Under the pieces are notes generated by a model. It searched no databases. It saw only the letters and a list, made by a program, of their open reading frames with translations, and had not been told where the DNA came from. From positions 1 through 6,837 of the forward strand of contig UREO01000167.1 in assembly GCA_900546895.1 (NCBI GenBank): 6,837 nt of DNA. The letters are read 5' to 3'. Source of the DNA: an uncultured Oscillospiraceae bacterium (GTDB taxonomy: Bacteria; Bacillota; Clostridia; Oscillospirales; Acutalibacteraceae). The first letter of the stretch is position 1. Every line of letters starts with the position of its first letter. The translations under genes were made by a program, and so were the position numbers. Shown here piece after piece: positions 5,876-6,837 of the stretch.

Positions 5876-5913
5876 GTGTCACGCTCCAATGCTTTCTTGG
5901 CTGCTTCGCTCAT
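5872..5913 (-). CDS. 13-codon micro-ORF made by a duplicated gene junction
   Basis: An ATG at 5913 overlaps the stop of the upstream gene (TTATGA) and its own stop overlaps the ASCH-like start (ACATGA). It has GGAG eight bases upstream, from the other copy of the repeat. The product, MSEAAKKALERDT, repeats the C-terminus of the upstream protein (EAAEKALERKL). It is likely a translated linker of a duplication rather than a functional peptide, but it keeps the three genes in one coupled chain. Confidence 0.3.
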   Translation of the reverse strand: MSEAAKKALERDT

Positions 5914-5947
5914 AATTTACGCTCCAATGCTTTCTCGGCGGCTTCGC
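5881..5947. repeat. Imperfect 29-bp direct repeat, 38-bp period
   Basis: Copies at 5881-5909 and 5919-5947 agree at 27 of 29 positions. Each copy carries, on the minus strand, the codons for EAA(E/K)KALER and a GGAG that serves as ribosome binding site for the start codon that follows. The two differences are one synonymous change and one Glu-to-Lys. It is a local tandem duplication of a gene end plus ribosome binding site. Confidence 0.85.
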
Positions 5948-6242
5948 GTGGAAATACAGTTTTTCCATAATCAGATGCTAAAAAGTCAACATGCCGGTAT
6001 GAATCGTATTGCACCCTAAACACCAGTTCAATGTCTGTGACTTCTCCCTGAATTGACAATTCATGCCCATTGTAGGGCCGTAAGACTTTGGCGGTTACTT
6101 TATCTCCCACCTTGCACGGCAGCACCTTAATTAATCCCTCGTCGTACTGCTTAAACAGTGTCGGTAATAAATTGAGCGCGGCGGCAGGATTCTCAGCGTA
6201 TGTATCGCGGATGGTTTGGAGAATGTCAGGCATTGTTATCAT
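5910..6242 (-). CDS. Small phage protein, unrecognised
   Basis: A 110-residue soluble product. The N-terminal half is helical (MPDILQTIRDTYAENPAAAL, from residue 4), the middle is strand-rich (LPCKVGDKVTAKVLRPYNGH, about 41-60; then IQGEVTDIELVFRVQYD), and the end is YGKTVFPREAAEKALERKL, which fits the 'G..VF...EEAE.AL' tail common in small Clostridia phage proteins. The 'PCKVGDKV' segment is typical of short SH3-like barrels, so a small nucleic-acid or protein interaction role is possible but not shown. Two starts are possible, ATG 6242 and ATG 6233; AGAGGA lies too near the first and a little far from the second. It overlaps the upstream gene by 17 bases. Confidence 0.83.
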   Translation of the reverse strand: MITMPDILQTIRDTYAENPAAALNLLPTLFKQYDEGLIKVLPCKVGDKVTAKVLRPYNGHELSIQGEVTDIELVFRVQYDSYRHVDFLASDYGKTVFPREAAEKALERKL

Positions 6243-6492
6243 TCATCCTCTCGATTAATTTTGGAAGTCCTTTTTTCACTAATTCTGTAGAAGCCCTATC
6301 TACAATTTTTTCGATTATTTCATCTTTGTGGGAATAGACATAATCTTTCACAGACTGTTCTACACCTTTTCTAATTCCCCATTTTGTATCAGACGATTCC
6401 GCACTATATGTCCTTGCCATAGAAGAAGCAATTTTTTCAATAACTAATTTTGCAATATCGTCTTCATTTATGGTAATTACAATATCTTTCAT
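6226..6492 (-). CDS. Small phage protein, helical, unrecognised
   Basis: An 88-residue product starting at ATG 6492, coupled by ATGA to the upstream gene and preceded by AAAGGACGGGG. Opening strand-like segment MKDIVITINEDDIAKLVIEK is followed by a long helical region with repeated charged/hydrophobic pattern (GVEQSVKDYVYSHKDEIIEK, IVDRASTELVKKGLPKLIER). No Cys motif, signal peptide or membrane segment. Similar 'V..SV.DY...HKDEII..IV.RA...LV.K..PKL' proteins are frequent in the early/middle regions of Clostridia phages; I know of no assigned function. Lower GC and more ATT/AAA codons than the structural genes. Confidence 0.84.
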   Translation of the reverse strand: MKDIVITINEDDIAKLVIEKIASSMARTYSAESSDTKWGIRKGVEQSVKDYVYSHKDEIIEKIVDRASTELVKKGLPKLIERMNDNNA

Positions 6493-6770
6493 TCCGCCCC
6501 GTCCTTTCTCACGCCGAAACTACAAAAATCGGTATCCATTTTTACGCTGCCGACATTTGGGTTGCGGCACATTCCGCAAATGTGCACACCGTCGTTTTCC
6601 CAGAATTCGCATTTTTTACAATGCACTACCAACCTTAGCTCGCCGTTTGCATACTGGCGAACGATGGAGGCGGCAGCGGATAAAACGCGTATGTCATTAT
6701 CAGATTCTATGTGAGAATCAAGATATAAAAGTTTTTCCACAATTTCCTGCGGCGTTAATTCATTTGGCAT
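6489..6770 (-). CDS. Small Cys-pair (putative zinc-binding) phage protein
   Basis: A 93-residue product. The N-terminal half is helical (MPNELTPQEIVEKLLYLDSH); the C-terminal half has CKKC at 51-54, CGMC at 65-68 and a further Cys 83 in DFCSFG, matching the 'VxCKxCxxxE...CxxC.NP...DFCS.G' pattern of small phage proteins thought to bind zinc. I choose ATG 6770 over the in-frame GTG 6779 because AGGTGAG lies about eight bases before the ATG but abuts the GTG. The start overlaps the upstream stop (TAATG). Possible role in nucleic-acid or protein contact during replication or regulation is inference. Confidence 0.86.
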   Translation of the reverse strand: MPNELTPQEIVEKLLYLDSHIESDNDIRVLSAAASIVRQYANGELRLVVHCKKCEFWENDGVHICGMCRNPNVGSVKMDTDFCSFGVRKDGAE

Positions 6771-6837
6771 TAATACCACTCACCTTTCCGCACAATCCAA
6801 ACAGGGAACCAACCGGGCTTACGTTTCCCATAAATAT
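6770..6837 (-). CDS. C-terminal end of an upstream phage gene
   Basis: The last 21 codons of a gene entering from the right edge, ending at TAA 6772-6770, which overlaps the next start. The tail KRKPGWFPVWIVRKGEWY is aromatic and basic and reads as protein; the tight overlap with the next gene supports it. Too little is visible to name a family. Confidence 0.68.
   Translation of the reverse strand, partial: IYGKRKPGWFPVWIVRKGEWY

Overview
The window is a stretch of siphovirus or prophage genome in which every supported gene lies on the minus strand, so transcription runs from position 6837 down to 1. The genes are tightly packed with ATGA or TAATG overlaps, carry clear AGGAGG-type ribosome binding sites and sometimes start with GTG or TTG. 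The protein families (small Cys-rich and ASCH-like phage proteins, a DUF1492/ArpU-type regulator, an SPP1-style terminase, portal and MuF set) point to a phage of a low- to mid-GC Gram-positive host. A gut-type Clostridia host (Oscillospiraceae-like) is my inference, not something the sequence proves.

Layout in transcription order. 6837-5319 is the end of the early/middle region: the last codons of an unknown gene, then five small phage genes (a Cys-pair protein, two unrecognised proteins, an ASCH-like protein and a further unrecognised one), nearly all translationally coupled. A 29-bp direct repeat at 5881-5947 sits at one of the gene junctions. 5322-4891 encodes an ArpU/RinA-like late transcription regulator. 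4890-4521 has no well-supported gene. It holds a weak promoter with a dyad over its -10, a frameshifted small reading frame and a 9-bp perfect inverted repeat; it is a plausible late-control and/or packaging-site region.

4511-1 is the late packaging and head module: a 46-residue single-span membrane protein, a small basic ORF that overlaps the terminase start, TerS, TerL, an SPP1 gp6-type portal, and an SPP1 gp7/MuF-type minor head protein. TerS recognises DNA, TerL translocates and cuts it through the portal, and the MuF protein sits with the portal in the assembling procapsid.

The most interesting feature is at the left edge. The MuF gene is interrupted, exactly at the first Cys of its conserved C-terminal H-x-N-C motif, by the start of an intein/Hint domain (Cys1, block A, and a block B with TPNH). 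Only the first 43 intein residues are inside the window, so whether it is a splicing intein, a mini-intein, or a bacterial-intein-like or toxin-releasing Hint domain cannot be decided here.
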